Below are positions 24,285 through 35,040 of a DNA stretch of 64,000 nt, one piece after another. Numbering within the stretch: position 1 is the stretch's first letter; the number at the start of each line of letters is the position of its first letter. The DNA lies in the NCBI RefSeq assembly GCF_003369915.1, contig NC_046675.1:21762001-21826000 (forward strand), given 5' to 3'. The notes beneath the pieces were generated by a model. That model made no database searches and was not told the origin of the DNA. It saw only the letters and a list, made by a program, of their open reading frames with translations. The position numbers were made by a program, and so were the translations under genes. This DNA comes from Drosophila miranda (taxonomy: Eukaryota > Arthropoda > Insecta > Diptera > Drosophilidae).

Positions 24285-27199
24285 GGCTGATTACACACTC
24301 TTCCCGGTTTATCTTTGTTTATGTCACACGGGTTTTCTCTCTTTCTTAAACGCGAGTTCAATGTTCAATGCGCAACGTTCGGGATTTGAATGAAATGCTG
24401 GCGATGATGGACCCTGAGCCCGGCTCAAGTTTGGTTTTCTGCCTGCGCTTCGTCTTCGTTTATGCTGCTGCTGCGCCGACGCTGGCAGTTCGTGAGAGAT
24501 AACTAGAAAGAGCAGCACCGAAAATTGTGCACTGAGAGCAAACGAAGATGACTGAGAGTGTGATCGGTTTGAGGTGATTCAGCTGATTTAGCTACTACTG
24601 CTTTTCTCTCAGTGCATTTGCCGAAGACCAAAGTCAATGACTGTTTCGGGGGATCTTATCGCCCTTCGTCTTGTTTGTTTTTGTACTTAACATATTTATT
24701 TCTCTTTCTATCTGTTTGATGTTGGTTGTTCTCCTGCTGCTCACTCACTTAGCAAAGGTTTATTAGGAATGAGGTAAGGTAGTACGAGATAGGCACCTGT
24801 GCATGCCATCTTTGCGAGCACAAAGAAAGCAAGAGAGAGACACTCTTCTAGTGGAGTGGTACTGTCCCACCTTATATTTATTATACCTTGCACTTATCAA
24901 TGCACTCTCGCTCGCTCGCTCTTTCTCTAATTGATTTGTTTTGCTCGATGTTGCTGGCTGGCTGCCCTTTTCCCCCCGATTTCTTTTATTTTTCCCCCAC
25001 ACTTCTGATGATAAGAGTGGAGCGGATTGCAGTGTCCGCGCAAGCGAAAGAGCCGCCGCGGGCAGACTGAAATTCAAATTTGTGCCGCCATTCGGCCATA
25101 AACCGTTTAGGGGTTCTTGGAAAATGTGGGAATGTTGTGCGTACACGCACACACGCACACAGGGACAGGGAATGATTTATGGCATGGCGCGCCGCCAGAA
25201 TAACGGCAACAATAGCGAACTTTTCTGGAATAACCTTTCGCCTTTTTTGTTGGAAATGCCGCGCGGTCACGATCCTGACGGTCCCCGAGAGAGAGAGAGA
25301 GAGCGAGCCAGGCTCTGTGCAAAGAGGGGCGCAAGCGCGAAAACTGGAACAAAAAGGGGTGGCACAAAGCCTGGCACTGGGTGTGGGATATTTCCGCCTG
25401 GTGTTCAGCCATGCTGGGACTTTCTAGGGGAAATTTAATGCGGGAATCCCTGAAATTTAAGATGGAATTGAAATTAAATCTTTGGAATTAAGCGATTTTC
25501 GTTTGGAAAATCGAGAATGAAAGGAAATAAAATCTTAAAAATGAAATATAAATATAAAATGGCTATAATTGTACGATATATTCAAGATTTTACTTTCGAA
25601 GCACCAGAATGTCATTGGTATTGAAACAAATGCAGATTAAAGAAAGATTTCTAAACAGCATATGGCCGTCCAGCATTTCCCTACCAAAAAAACCCTTGAA
25701 AATTCCATTTAATTTCCATATTTCCCAACAGAAATAAGATATTTCCTTTAACCAAATCCATAATGAGGCCTGATCCCAGGGTGAAGCACTGTCATCATGA
25801 TTGATGATGGTTCCACCGTCTGTTCATTCGCTCCTTAAGAGACACCGACAAAAACTAGGCATTTCCATAGTTTTTGGGAAAATTAAATCAAAATCTTAAA
25901 TCGTTTTCCATCGAAATGAGGTTGCAACCGAGGGGAAAGGAAGGGCTAGATGCAGCCTGAAAATGCATCCTGAACACTGCCTCTAAACCGCTTTTTTCCT
26001 CTCGCATATCCCTGAGTGCACATTCGAATCAGATAATTGTAAATTGTGTAAAATAATAAATTTCAAGTTAACTATCTGGTGGGACCTCATAGTGCGCTTC
26101 TATTATATGTCCTTGCCACATATCCCATCTCTTTCTCACTGTTGCAGCCACCAGCAGCATCATCATAATCATCTTCAGCATCAGCAGCATCATCATCATC
26201 ATCATCGTCGCTGTCGATGTCCAGGGTCCCAGGGTCCTGGACTGGGCTGCTTTATGCACTGAAACGCAACGCTCGACTTGGCTCTCGGACCGAAAACTGG
26301 ACACACACCGAAAGAGACAGGGCTATAAGAGAGAGAGGGAGAGACACGTATAGAAAGAGACAGAACGAACCGCTGCTGGAAACCGGGCTGTATGTTCGTT
26401 CACATTCAAGCGGATCCAAAACAGAAAATGTCAAATTTTGTAATTTATTACCCGAATCCTGTTTCTGTCAGTGACTCTTTCGGGTGTTTTGAGAGCAAAG
26501 GGAAAGGCGGCAGGCGGCAAGCGGCAACAGAGGGACAGGAGAGGACAAGAGAGAGGCAACCAGAGGGATTCTCTGTGGCAGCACAGAGGGGAGTACACGG
26601 ATCCGGGGTCTGGTCTCCGTACAACTCCTTTTGTCACACAAACTGCGTGTGAATTTTGTGGCCCACTGTATGCGTATGCGTGTGTATATACGTGTGTATC
26701 CTTTGGCTTTTGGGTGGCGCGTAGTTTTGTTTGCCTTTTGGCTGGATGCCCGCTCTCTCACTCTAACACACTCTCCCACTGTGTGGCTCTGTCTCTGCCT
26801 ATGAATTGACTTTTGTTGCCAGTTGGCAGAGCAGTGGCAGAAGTTGCAACAGAAACTACTTGCCACATCCACAAAGCAAACACGTCAGTTATTCGGTAAG
26901 TGTCATTAAAATATTTCACTTAGCAATTGACAGCGAAGTGTTTCTCTAAATGTTTAGAAAAAACAGGAATGTTGGATGGTATTTTCTTCTAAAATTAAAG
27001 CTTAATGACTTTTATTACTAATAAATTCATTTTTTTTTTTACTAATTTCTATTAAAACGTATTATGTTAGCAACACAAAATTTAAACAGAATTTAAATAC
27101 ATCTTGGGCTATTTTGTTAGTTTTTGTTTGAATAGAATTTCAAATTTCCCGCCGACACACAAATCCATCGATCTGGCAGCGCGCATTACCATTTTCCAG
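24285..27199. other. Spacer upstream of Ama
   Basis: The Ama promoter and 5' UTR should lie in the first few hundred bases, but I found no certain TATA box. The spacer contains a GAGA tract at 25286-25304, a Hox/Exd-like TGATTTATGG at 25173-25182 and another GAGA run at 26328-26343. No further gene is supported. Confidence 0.45.
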
Positions 27200-27235
27200 C
27201 GGTCTGGCAGCACCCGTAATCAATAACAGCAGCAA

Positions 27236-27410
27236 TATCGATAATTTTATGATCATCGATTTAAAACCATCGGTATTAATTTTTAATCGATAGCACCATC
27301 GATATTTATAACGGTATCTTTTTGAAATGAGACGCTATATTTCGGTATATTTCTGAGGGTCACACTGGTCTTGACCAAAATTTTTTTTCGCCGCAGTTCG
27401 CTTTTGCAAC
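27236..27410 (+). promoter_or_regulatory. Housekeeping-type promoter signature (DRE and Motif 1)
   Basis: A perfect DREF-binding site TATCGATA lies at 27236-27243. More ATCGAT cores follow at about 27255-27302. A Motif 1 (M1BP) element GGGTCACACTGG lies at 27357-27368. These elements together mark broad, constitutively active Drosophila promoters and differ from the TATA promoters of zen and zen2. Motif 1 orientation predicts transcription to the right. The only frame just downstream is the short one at 27411. Confidence 0.55.
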
Positions 27411-27488
27411 ATGAGTCCCATTCCATACACAAATGTTGCTTATTCCATGCACACATACCCTGGAGGAATGGATGTTATAGAATTGTGA
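27411..27488 (+). CDS. Possible 25-residue small ORF or gene remnant
   Basis: An ATG 43 bases after the Motif 1 element opens a 25-codon frame beginning MSPIPYTNVAYSMHTYPGG and ending at TGA 27486-27488. I do not recognise the peptide. A weak donor gtgaat at 27485 and an acceptor ttcttgtag ending at 27585 could instead splice to a tiny second exon, giving a 29-residue product ending LDQE before TAG. It may be a real micropeptide, the truncated first exon of a lost gene, or chance. The strong promoter signature is the only reason to list it. Confidence 0.3.
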   Translation: MSPIPYTNVAYSMHTYPGGMDVIEL

Positions 27489-27772
27489 ATATGTTTGTCA
27501 TCCCAGGCAAAATCAATTTATTTTCAATATATTTTAATATAATTCAATATTATTTAATATTATTTTCATTATTGTCTTCTTGTAGGGACCAAGAATAGGT
27601 ATCAGGATCGAGATATATATATAAAACACTTATCATATACATGAATATGTCTAAAAAATTTAATTTTGAAAAAAGGTCTGTTATCTTCATATCAATATTT
27701 ATACTTTCATATAAAATGAACAAAATAGGGTATACAAAGCCCTATACTACGGCTTACACGCAACATAGCGAC

Positions 27773-28185
27773 TGTTTTTTTGTTGAACTGTTTCGTTTAA
27801 ACCTTCTTTTACAATAAATACAATAAAAGCAAGGATTAAAAAATATCCAATCTTGTAGAATTTATTCATCAATAGGATAAAACTATGTGGGCATTGCTGA
27901 GAGATTTAGTTTGTCAGCATTATTCAATGGAATATCAAAATTGAGCAATATGAACGAATTTCCTTTTTCGTTTGTTTTGATTGACCTATTTCGCTACTTG
28001 TTTTTTGTTTGACTTATTTCGCTAAAACCTCTTTCTACGCAAAATGCAACAAAAGCAAGTGTCTAAAATAAGCCAGTCAAGTTGAGAATAGTTTAATGAA
28101 TCGGATATAATTATGTGGGCATGGCTAAATATTCTATCTAGACAGTAATATTCAGCGGAATATCAAAATCGAGGAATATGGTTTG
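27773..28185. repeat. Diverged tandem duplication, unit about 230 bp
   Basis: Two segments align in order. Both contain TTTCG(T/C)..AAACCT, then ACAAAAGCAAG-like sequence (about 27822-27834 and 28047-28060). Both then contain ATGTGGGCAT (27884-27893 and 28111-28120) and GGAATATCAAAAT (27929-27941 and 28157-28169). Offsets stay near 227 bp, so this is one old tandem duplication. No coding frame spans it. Confidence 0.65.
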
Positions 28186-28647
28186 CAATCCTTGACGGAG
28201 AACGATTAGCCCATTGTAGACCAAGGGGGTATTTTAATATTCCATCACCAATAATGAAAATTTATCAATATTGGCGCAGTTCAGGTAAAAGATATCGTGG
28301 TTTTTATTAAGTTAAGAGGAAGAATATGATGCATCTACGAGAAGAACTTACAAACACTATTATTTTCCGACATTTACCACAAGTCGTTAAACGGTTTAAA
28401 TAGAGGGGGCCTAAGTGGGAATATCGATCACACTGCGTATAACGGCACCTTGAATATGTAAATATATATGTATGCGTGATGGATCGCAAAATGCTGGAAA
28501 GATAAGTCTCGAACGTAACCGGTTACCTTAACAAATTAGGAACTATACCATTTTCCCGATCCCAATTTCAAATTGGAAGTTGAGCAATTAAAACGAGTGC
28601 TAAAGTGCTGCAAGCTCGGTGCAGGAGGAGGAGGAGTTGTAGGGAAA

Positions 28648-30469
28648 ATGGCGCAACCGCCAACAGATCAAAATTTTTATCATCACCCTCTGCCGCACAC
28701 ACACACACACCCGTCGCACCCCCACCCGCATCCTCATCCCCACCATCATCATCAACATCCGCAGCTGCAATTGCCGCCACAATTTCGGAATCCCTTCGAT
28801 TTGGTAAGAATATTTCGTTAAAAACAAGGAATAGCTGGTGTAATGTGTGATCCTTGATCGTGTAAAGCTTTTCGATGAGCGAACAGGGGCCATTAACTAC
28901 AATTATATCCGTCCCTATCTGCCCAACCAGATGCCCAAGCCCGGTGAGTGCTGAAACACGCAGAAAACACAGAAACTGTGACATTTCTAAAGCCCATTCC
29001 CCCCTCCATAGAGGAGCTGCCTGATTCCCTGGTGATGCGACGGCCACGACGCACTCGCACAACATTCACCAGCAGTCAGATAGCCGAGTTGGAGCAGCAT
29101 TTCCTGCAGGGACGCTACCTGACCGCACCACGACTGGCCGATTTATCGGCCAAACTGGCTTTGGGCACGGCCCAGGTGAAGATCTGGTTCAAGAATCGTC
29201 GTCGTCGTCACAAAATCCAATCGGATCAGCACAAAGATCAGTCCTACGATGGCATGCCGCTGTCGCCGGGCCTCAAGACCAGCGAGGGAGACCCGCCCAG
29301 TCTGCAGAATCTCACTTTGGGCGGAGGGGCCACACCAAATGCCTTGACTCCCTCGCCCACCCCTTCGGCAACGACAGCCCACCTGGTGGAGCACTATGGT
29401 GAGACATTCAATGCATACTACAACTACAATCATGGCCATGGCCAGGCTCAAGGCCAGCGCCATGTGGGCCACGTCCATGGGCAGTATTCGGGGGCACCAG
29501 GACCCCAGAATGGAGCACAGTTTTTTCAGGCACAACAGCAGCAGCAGCAGCTCCATCAGCAGCAGCAACAGCAGCCGCCACACCACCATCAGAATCATCA
29601 GCAGCAACAGCAGCAGCACCTGCACCATCAACTGCCGCACACAAACCACGTGCCGCATCAGATGCAGGCCCAGCAACAGCAGCAACAGGAGCAACAGCAA
29701 CAGCAACAGCAACTGTATCATCATTTTGATTTCCAACAAAAGACGGCCAGCGCCTGTCGGGTGGTCAAGGACGAGCCGGAGGCCGACTACAACTTTAACA
29801 ACTCGTATTATATGCGCTCGGCCCTGTCTGGTGTTGGTGTCGCCGCCGCAGCTGCTGCTGCTGCTACAGCCGCACCCGGAACAGCATCGTCGGCCGTTGC
29901 GGCGGCGGTGTCGGCGGCGGGTGAGGTGGTGACGTCTGCCCTGTCGCCCGGCTCCGAGGTCTATGAGCCATTAACACCCAAAAATGACGAGAGTCCCAGT
30001 CTATGTGGCATTGGCGGCCCCTGCGCCACGGCTGTCGGCGACACGGACATAGCCGACGACATGGACGATGGGACGACCAACAAGAAGACGACGACGCTAC
30101 AGGTGAGCGGGCGGATGATCTCTCTTCTGACATTCCTTCTTCACTAGATGATCCTTGTTTCTTTCCACTCCCATTCCCATGTAGAACCTGGAGCCGCTAA
30201 AGAGCCATACGGTTGTGGTTGGTCTAGACAAAAGCTGTGACGATGGCAGCAGCGATGACATGAGCACAGGCATGCGGGTGCTGTCGGGTCGCGGAGCCTT
30301 TGCCAAATTTGGCAAACCATCGGCCGGACAGGCCCAACCACCGCCCCCGCCATTGGGGATGATGCATGACACGAACCAATATCAATGTACGATGGATACG
30401 ATAATGCAAGCGTATAATCCGCATCGTAATGCCGGAGGCAACACACAGTTTGCCTACTGCTTCAACTAG
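28648..30469 (+). CDS. bcd: Bicoid, maternal anterior morphogen (four coding exons)
   Basis: Exons are 28648-28803, 28868-28943, 29012-30102 and 30185-30469, with GT/AG introns of 64, 68 and 82 bp, giving about 535 aa (494 in D. melanogaster). The N-terminus has the His/Pro-rich PRD repeat. YIRPYL at about residues 65-70 is the motif known to contact 4E-HP for caudal mRNA repression. The homeodomain is at about residues 89-148 and carries the signature Lys50 (WFKNRRRRH), with Arg54 used in RNA binding. Glutamine tracts follow at about 250-315 and an alanine run near 354. The acidic C-terminus ends QFAYCFN. Bicoid activates hunchback and other gap genes and represses caudal translation. Relative to D. 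melanogaster, exon 4 inserts SHTVVV after LEPLK. The initiator MAQPP matches the known start. Confidence 0.97.
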
Positions 30470-31290
30470 TAGTATTCCCGGGGTAGATTTATATATAGAC
30501 TTAAGCGAAAAACAACCATATCTGTTGTTTCCTGATTGTACAAAGACCAAATTGATTGTAGATATCTGCGCGTAGTTATTTGTAAGCCTGAATTGTAAAT
30601 TTGTTCTTAGTGTTTTTATGTACTAGCCTAGTCAGCAGGCGGCACATTTCAATGATTCTTCAAGTAATACTATATATATTTCTCACTTTTATCGACAACT
30701 TTCTCTGCCATACGTTCGTTGCTTCGTTTGTTTTTGGTTGGGTATTCCCCCAAAAGCCCAGGGATACCCTGCTAAAACCAAATGAGGTGTTTTATTGGGC
30801 TTGAACGTATGCCAGAGAAAGTTCTTTCCCACATTTTAAGTTCCTCAAAAGCAAAGGAATCTCTGTACTGTAACAAATTTTGTCATAGCTAAAACCTGTA
30901 CTTATCGAAATGCAAAATGTTTCTCTTGGTTGGTAATCATACAAAACTGTATTATTACCAGCTAAAGATTGAACATTTAAACAATTCCGAATACGCCATG
31001 ACAAAAGCGTTGGCTTGTTTCGACATTTGGACATTCTTTCTACAAGAAATGTCAGCAAATTGTCTGCCAAGACAAACCAAACATTTGTTTCGTTCTAGGA
31101 TTCTTTTACTGAATTATTTATACACATATTTATATCCTAAGTTTCCATTTGAATATCACTTCAAGATGCATTGAAATCTGCTTAGCTTCGATTTGTAGTT
31201 TAAGAACCACGGTGCACCATTGTCATATGTTCTTTTTTATAAGCTTTTTTGTGTGTAAAGTAATTCTTTGGGAATATATAAACAACATAT
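30470..31290 (+). other. bcd: bcd 3' UTR with RNA-localisation stems
   Basis: The known bcd 3' UTR is about 0.8 kb and folds into stem-loops bound by Staufen that localise the mRNA to the anterior pole. Here 30698-30717 and 30803-30822 are 20-nt arms complementary at all but one position. Nested inside them, 30734-30749 and 30761-30783 pair (GGGTATTCCC with GGGATACCC, plus flanking TTGGTT with AACCAA). The 3' end is estimated from family length. A variant AATATA near 31273 is the best signal I could find. Confidence 0.7.
30524..30560 (+). promoter_or_regulatory. Nanos-response-element-like boxes in the bcd 3' UTR
   Basis: Box A GTTGT at 30524-30528 and box B ATTGTA at 30535-30540 have the spacing of the Nanos response element bound by Pumilio and Nanos. 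Another ATTGTA follows at 30555-30560 and one more at 30592-30597. A single such element is known in the D. melanogaster bcd 3' UTR. Confidence 0.75.
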
Positions 31291-31349
31291 GATATGCTTC
31301 CCAAAAACTATGCCACCAGGCGCGTATGTTAAAAATCTTTCTGAACGAA

Positions 31350-31845
31350 AACTCGCATGGTTTTTCCGAAAATCTTATGAATTTAAACATGCACTTTTAT
31401 GGGCCCCGTTATCCTCCCGCTCGCACATGCATGTCGTAAAATCTGATTCGCGATATTTCTACGAAACCCGCGAGTCGTAAAATATTTTGGCACCACCAGC
31501 AGCTGCCTGTGTTTATATAGTTACCTGATCCGCTGAACCTGAACATATCCGCGACCCGAACCGATGCGGCTGTGTGTGTGCACTATTTAGGTAGGCCGTG
31601 TACAGGCTGACGTGGGCGCCGTCAGCGTTGGTCAGCAGGCCAACTTGTACTTGTTGCCTCAATTTTCTTTGATATAAATTATGGAAAATCCGGGAAACCA
31701 AAACGCTCTCTTTGCATGAACGAATCTCGATTGGAAATTCCAGTTTTTCCCAATTTTTATTGAAGCCCAACAGAAATGGGCGCGTTCTCAAAGGTGGATT
31801 ATTCCGATGGATGTGGGTTGTGTGCGGGAGAAATTCCCAAAGGAA
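31350..31845. promoter_or_regulatory. Candidate zen ventral repression element (Dorsal-like sites)
   Basis: Rel/Dorsal-type sites cluster 1.3-1.8 kb upstream of the zen start: GGTTTTTCC at 31359-31367, GGGAAACCA at 31692-31700, GGAAATTCC at 31733-31741, TTTTTCCC at 31744-31751 and GGGAGAAATTCCC at 31826-31838. In D. melanogaster the zen ventral repression region, where Dorsal with co-factors silences zen ventrally, lies about 1.1-1.4 kb upstream. The position agrees. Site function is inferred from consensus. Confidence 0.65.
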
Positions 31846-32838
31846 GAATGAATCTTTTTAGAGCATAATCGAAATACATATAGGAAAAAAATATAATATA
31901 TGTTATACTATTTTAAATGATTGTGATCCTTTTTATATATTATAAAAAATTCTAAAATTAATTTTATATTTGATATAAAAATGTATTGTGCGGTAAATAT
32001 GGATACAACTAAAGGGTATCAATTGGTTTAGCATTTGTTATAAGATATAAAGGAGTTTATTGTATGATAATCATCATATATTATATATAATTCGGTACAT
32101 TTGTAAAATATATTAAAGTCGAATAAAGCTCATGTTCTGTCCTGCATGATTCCACATTTTCATATTTTCCACATTTAATATTTAAATAATATGATTCAAA
32201 GCGAATATAAATAGATATATTTGCACTTCTTCAGAAACCATTCTTCCTCTTCTTTCCTTTGAAATTGTATCACTAAACTTCAAGACCTCAAATCTCTTCC
32301 AAATAATATTATTAAAATTTTGTCAGATTAACATTATTATTATTTCAACTTAAGATACCCCCCTCAACTGTACCACAGATGCCTCACAAGATTCCCCTGT
32401 TATGACTTCGCCTTTGTTCCATGGATATTTTTAGCGAATTCTCAGAAGGAGCAAATCCGATAGCGCCAGTAATAAAATGTTTGCCAAGTCCGAGGATCGA
32501 AGGACCGCGACAGATTCGCATAGATTCACAGTAGACGAGTATAGTCTGAGGCTTCTGCTGCATGGCAGCAACAAAACGAGTGCCATAAACTCCCCGAGGA
32601 GTATCCTTTTTCGCAGCGTTGCTTTCATTGCATTATGAGGATAATTGTGGGACGGGGCGAGCGACCAAAAGCCGCGACACGAAACACAGGGGAGGGGCGC
32701 ACAACGGTTTCACTTTCAGCGCCGGCCGACCGGCCGCGGCGACTCGAATCGACTCTTCTTCAACAGGTGCTACGAAGTTCAGAGCTGTCTTTGGTTTTGA
32801 GATCATCATCAGGCACTGGCCAAGACGACGACGACTGT

Positions 32839-33127
32839 CTACCTGGCTAGACTCTGGCCGCGACCCCGTGCGGCAGTGTCTCACGTAACTGCCAAATCCT
32901 TGGTTGGATTTTGATCAAAACAAGCCTCTAGATTGCCCATTCCCAGGACTCCTTTCCGACTGGAACTCAGACGCACGAGACTTGGCTAGTCTGGATGGTG
33001 CCATCGGCGGTACGATGGCGGCGAGTGCGACGAAAGGAAGGCCAAAAAGGGGATTTATGACTCGCGGGTTTAGGCAAATTTTTTCGCAACGCAACGGGCC
33101 CTGACCTGAAAGATGACCCTCTACCTA
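32839..33127 (-). promoter_or_regulatory. Zelda/TAGteam sites upstream of zen
   Basis: CAGGTAG occurs on the minus strand at 32845-32839 and TAGGTAG on the minus strand at 33127-33121. These heptamers bind the pioneer factor Zelda, which activates early zygotic genes such as zen. The second lies just before the TATA box. Confidence 0.6.
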
Positions 33128-33145
33128 GACCTAGACCAAGAGTTC

Positions 33146-33153
33146 TATATAAA
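33146..33153 (+). promoter_or_regulatory. TATA box of zen
   Basis: TATATAAA stands 89 bases before the zen ATG at 33235. It places the start of transcription near 33177-33183 and gives a short leader, as expected for an early zygotic gene. Confidence 0.75.
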
Positions 33154-33234
33154 GAGAGAATGTTTGCATAGGGCAGCATATCATTCTACTCTGGACCGTT
33201 CCGTGTACAACATCAGCAGCCCAAAACCGAGATC

Positions 33235-34429
33235 ATGTCATCCGTCATGCATTACTATCCAGTGCATCATCCAACAACAGCTCCGCCAGTGGTTAAATAC
33301 AGCGATGTAAGTCATACTAACCCTTTCTAATTGAAGGATCTTACTACTTTAACTTATCTTTTCCCATTAGTTGCTCTATGGACATCATCATTCGGCGAAT
33401 CTGCAGCCTACCTCTCTGCAAAATTACACGCAGCACAGTGTCAGCAGCATACCAGAGCATCCTTCGTTGCAGCAGCATCACCATCAGCAGCAGCAGCTCT
33501 CCTCCGATGAGAATCTGTCCTCGCAGCCCAACCAGGATATGCAGCGAGTGAAGCTGAAGCGTTCCAGGACTGCCTTTACCAGCGTCCAGCTGGTGGAACT
33601 GGAGAACGAATTCAAGAGCAACATGTATCTCTACCGGACACGTCGCATCGAGATTGCCCAGCGACTGTCCCTCTGCGAGCGACAGGTGAAGATCTGGTTC
33701 CAGAATCGGCGCATGAAGTTCAAGAAGGACATCCAGGGACATCGTGAGGCCAAGGCGAGTGCTAAGCTGGCTCAGCCCCAGGCGGAGCAGAGTGCCCATC
33801 GTGGCATAGTGCAGCGACTTATGTCCTACTCGCAGGATCCCAGGGAGGCGGCCGCTAGTGCAGCGGAGAAGCGTCCTGCTGTGGCCGCAGCCGTTCCTCC
33901 TGTGATTGCTGCTCCACCTCCAGTAGTGGCTGCTTCCGCCGCCTCCTTCTACGGCCAAGCAAAGACCAAGCCACAAGCCATCCCCAATATCTCAAACAAC
34001 AACAACAGCATGTGCTCCTCCGATCTCAGCGAGATCCTGGAACATCTCGCACAGAGCACAGCGCTGCCAGCTGCTGCAACAGGAGCCCCCACTGCCCCTG
34101 GGGCAGCCATTGGCAGCACTACTTCTGGATCATCTGAAGTGGCGGCCTCTGGCCACTATTCCTACAATGTGGACCTCGTCTTGCAGAGCATCAAACAGGA
34201 TCTGGAGGCAGCTGCCCAGGCCTGGTCCAAGTCCAAGGCGGGGCCTATCCTAGCCAATGCCCAAGCCTGGCATCCCAGTGGCGGCGGCTCCTCCAGTACT
34301 GTACCGGTGGTGCATGCGGCACCCTCGATGAATCTGGCGTGGGGCGAGCCAGCGGCCAAGTCCCGAAAGCTGTCGATCTCCCACATCAATCCCTGTGTGG
34401 CCGGCGCCGGCTACAACTATCAGAACTAG
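33235..34429 (+). CDS. zen: Zerknullt homeodomain protein (two exons)
   Basis: Exon 1 is 33235-33306 ([22 protein letters not shown]), the phase-0 intron is 33307-33370 (64 bp) and exon 2 is 33371-34429. The product is 376 aa, against 353 aa remembered for D. melanogaster. The N-terminal [11 protein letters not shown] and KYSD..LYGHHH are diagnostic. The homeodomain is at about residues 86-145 ([19 protein letters not shown] to [13 protein letters not shown]) with Gln50. Downstream are alanine/proline-rich segments and a conserved ending ISHINPC..GYNYQN. zen is a Hox3 derivative that lost homeotic function and specifies amnioserosa and dorsal ectoderm. It is activated by Zelda and Dpp and repressed ventrally by Dorsal. 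Upstream sites fit that regulation. A long antisense frame across the homeobox is a shadow. Confidence 0.97.
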
Positions 34430-34672
34430 GAACTCAGAACTGTAGCTACAAGTGTGTATCTGTGTCTGGTGTGTGTATCTTTATACTCTTAAGTATCTTT
34501 AGGATATCTCTAAGCTCTAAACGTCTCTGGCACTTGGACGCAAAATTCATTTGTCGCCCCCAAAACTCAGTGACAAGCACAACTTTTGATTATTTCGATA
34601 TTATTATTATTATTAGGTATTTTATTGGAATTTAAGAATATCTTTTTATTAAAAACTATGAATAATACTATA

Positions 34673-34678
34673 AATAAA
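34673..34678 (+). other. zen: Polyadenylation signal of zen
   Basis: AATAAA lies about 245 bases after the zen stop in an AT-rich stretch. It is the first good signal downstream. Confidence 0.6.
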
Positions 34679-34924
34679 ATAAAATAGAATATATGTAGGT
34701 TGCCTATAAAAAACACAACTGTTTCATGGTTTTATATGGTTCTGTTTATATTTAAGGAAGTTGGAGGAAATAAGTTTATGGAAGCATTTTCGCTCTAGCT
34801 TATCTAAAGATCATAATAATATAAAGATCATTATAAAACTTGTTCTTTTTGGAAACAAACAAGAGATAACGTGAACAGAAAGTTTGATCTTTAAATCTCT
34901 AGATTTAAAGCTCTCATTATTTGA

Positions 34925-35040
34925 AAGGAAACGAGCCTACCATGTAAACATGAGCCAACCCTCGGCTCACTCGCTTCGCTTGCTCACGTCGATATGAGTA
35001 AGATATCGGTCAACAAAGACCTACAACTTTTTAACATAAA
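34925..35040. mobile_element. Dispersed repeat fragment downstream of zen
   Basis: The block GGCTCACTCGCTTCGCT..GATATGAGT..ATATCGGTCAACAAAGACCTACAAC (about 34964-35027) is matched by a related block near 60591-60655. A short inverted pair GAGCC/GGCTC precedes it. It has no coding capacity and looks like a small non-autonomous element. The family is not assigned. Confidence 0.45.

Noticed and set aside
23469..24290. Plus-strand 273-codon open frame covering Ama
   Set aside because: It is antisense to the Ama coding sequence, has no domain of its own and is explained by Ama codon bias.
29143..29739. Minus-strand 198-codon frame rich in leucine
   Set aside because: It is the reverse reading of the bcd glutamine/CAG repeats and homeobox.
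33344..33976. Minus-strand 210-codon frame across zen
   Set aside because: It is antisense to the zen homeobox exon, with no independent signals.
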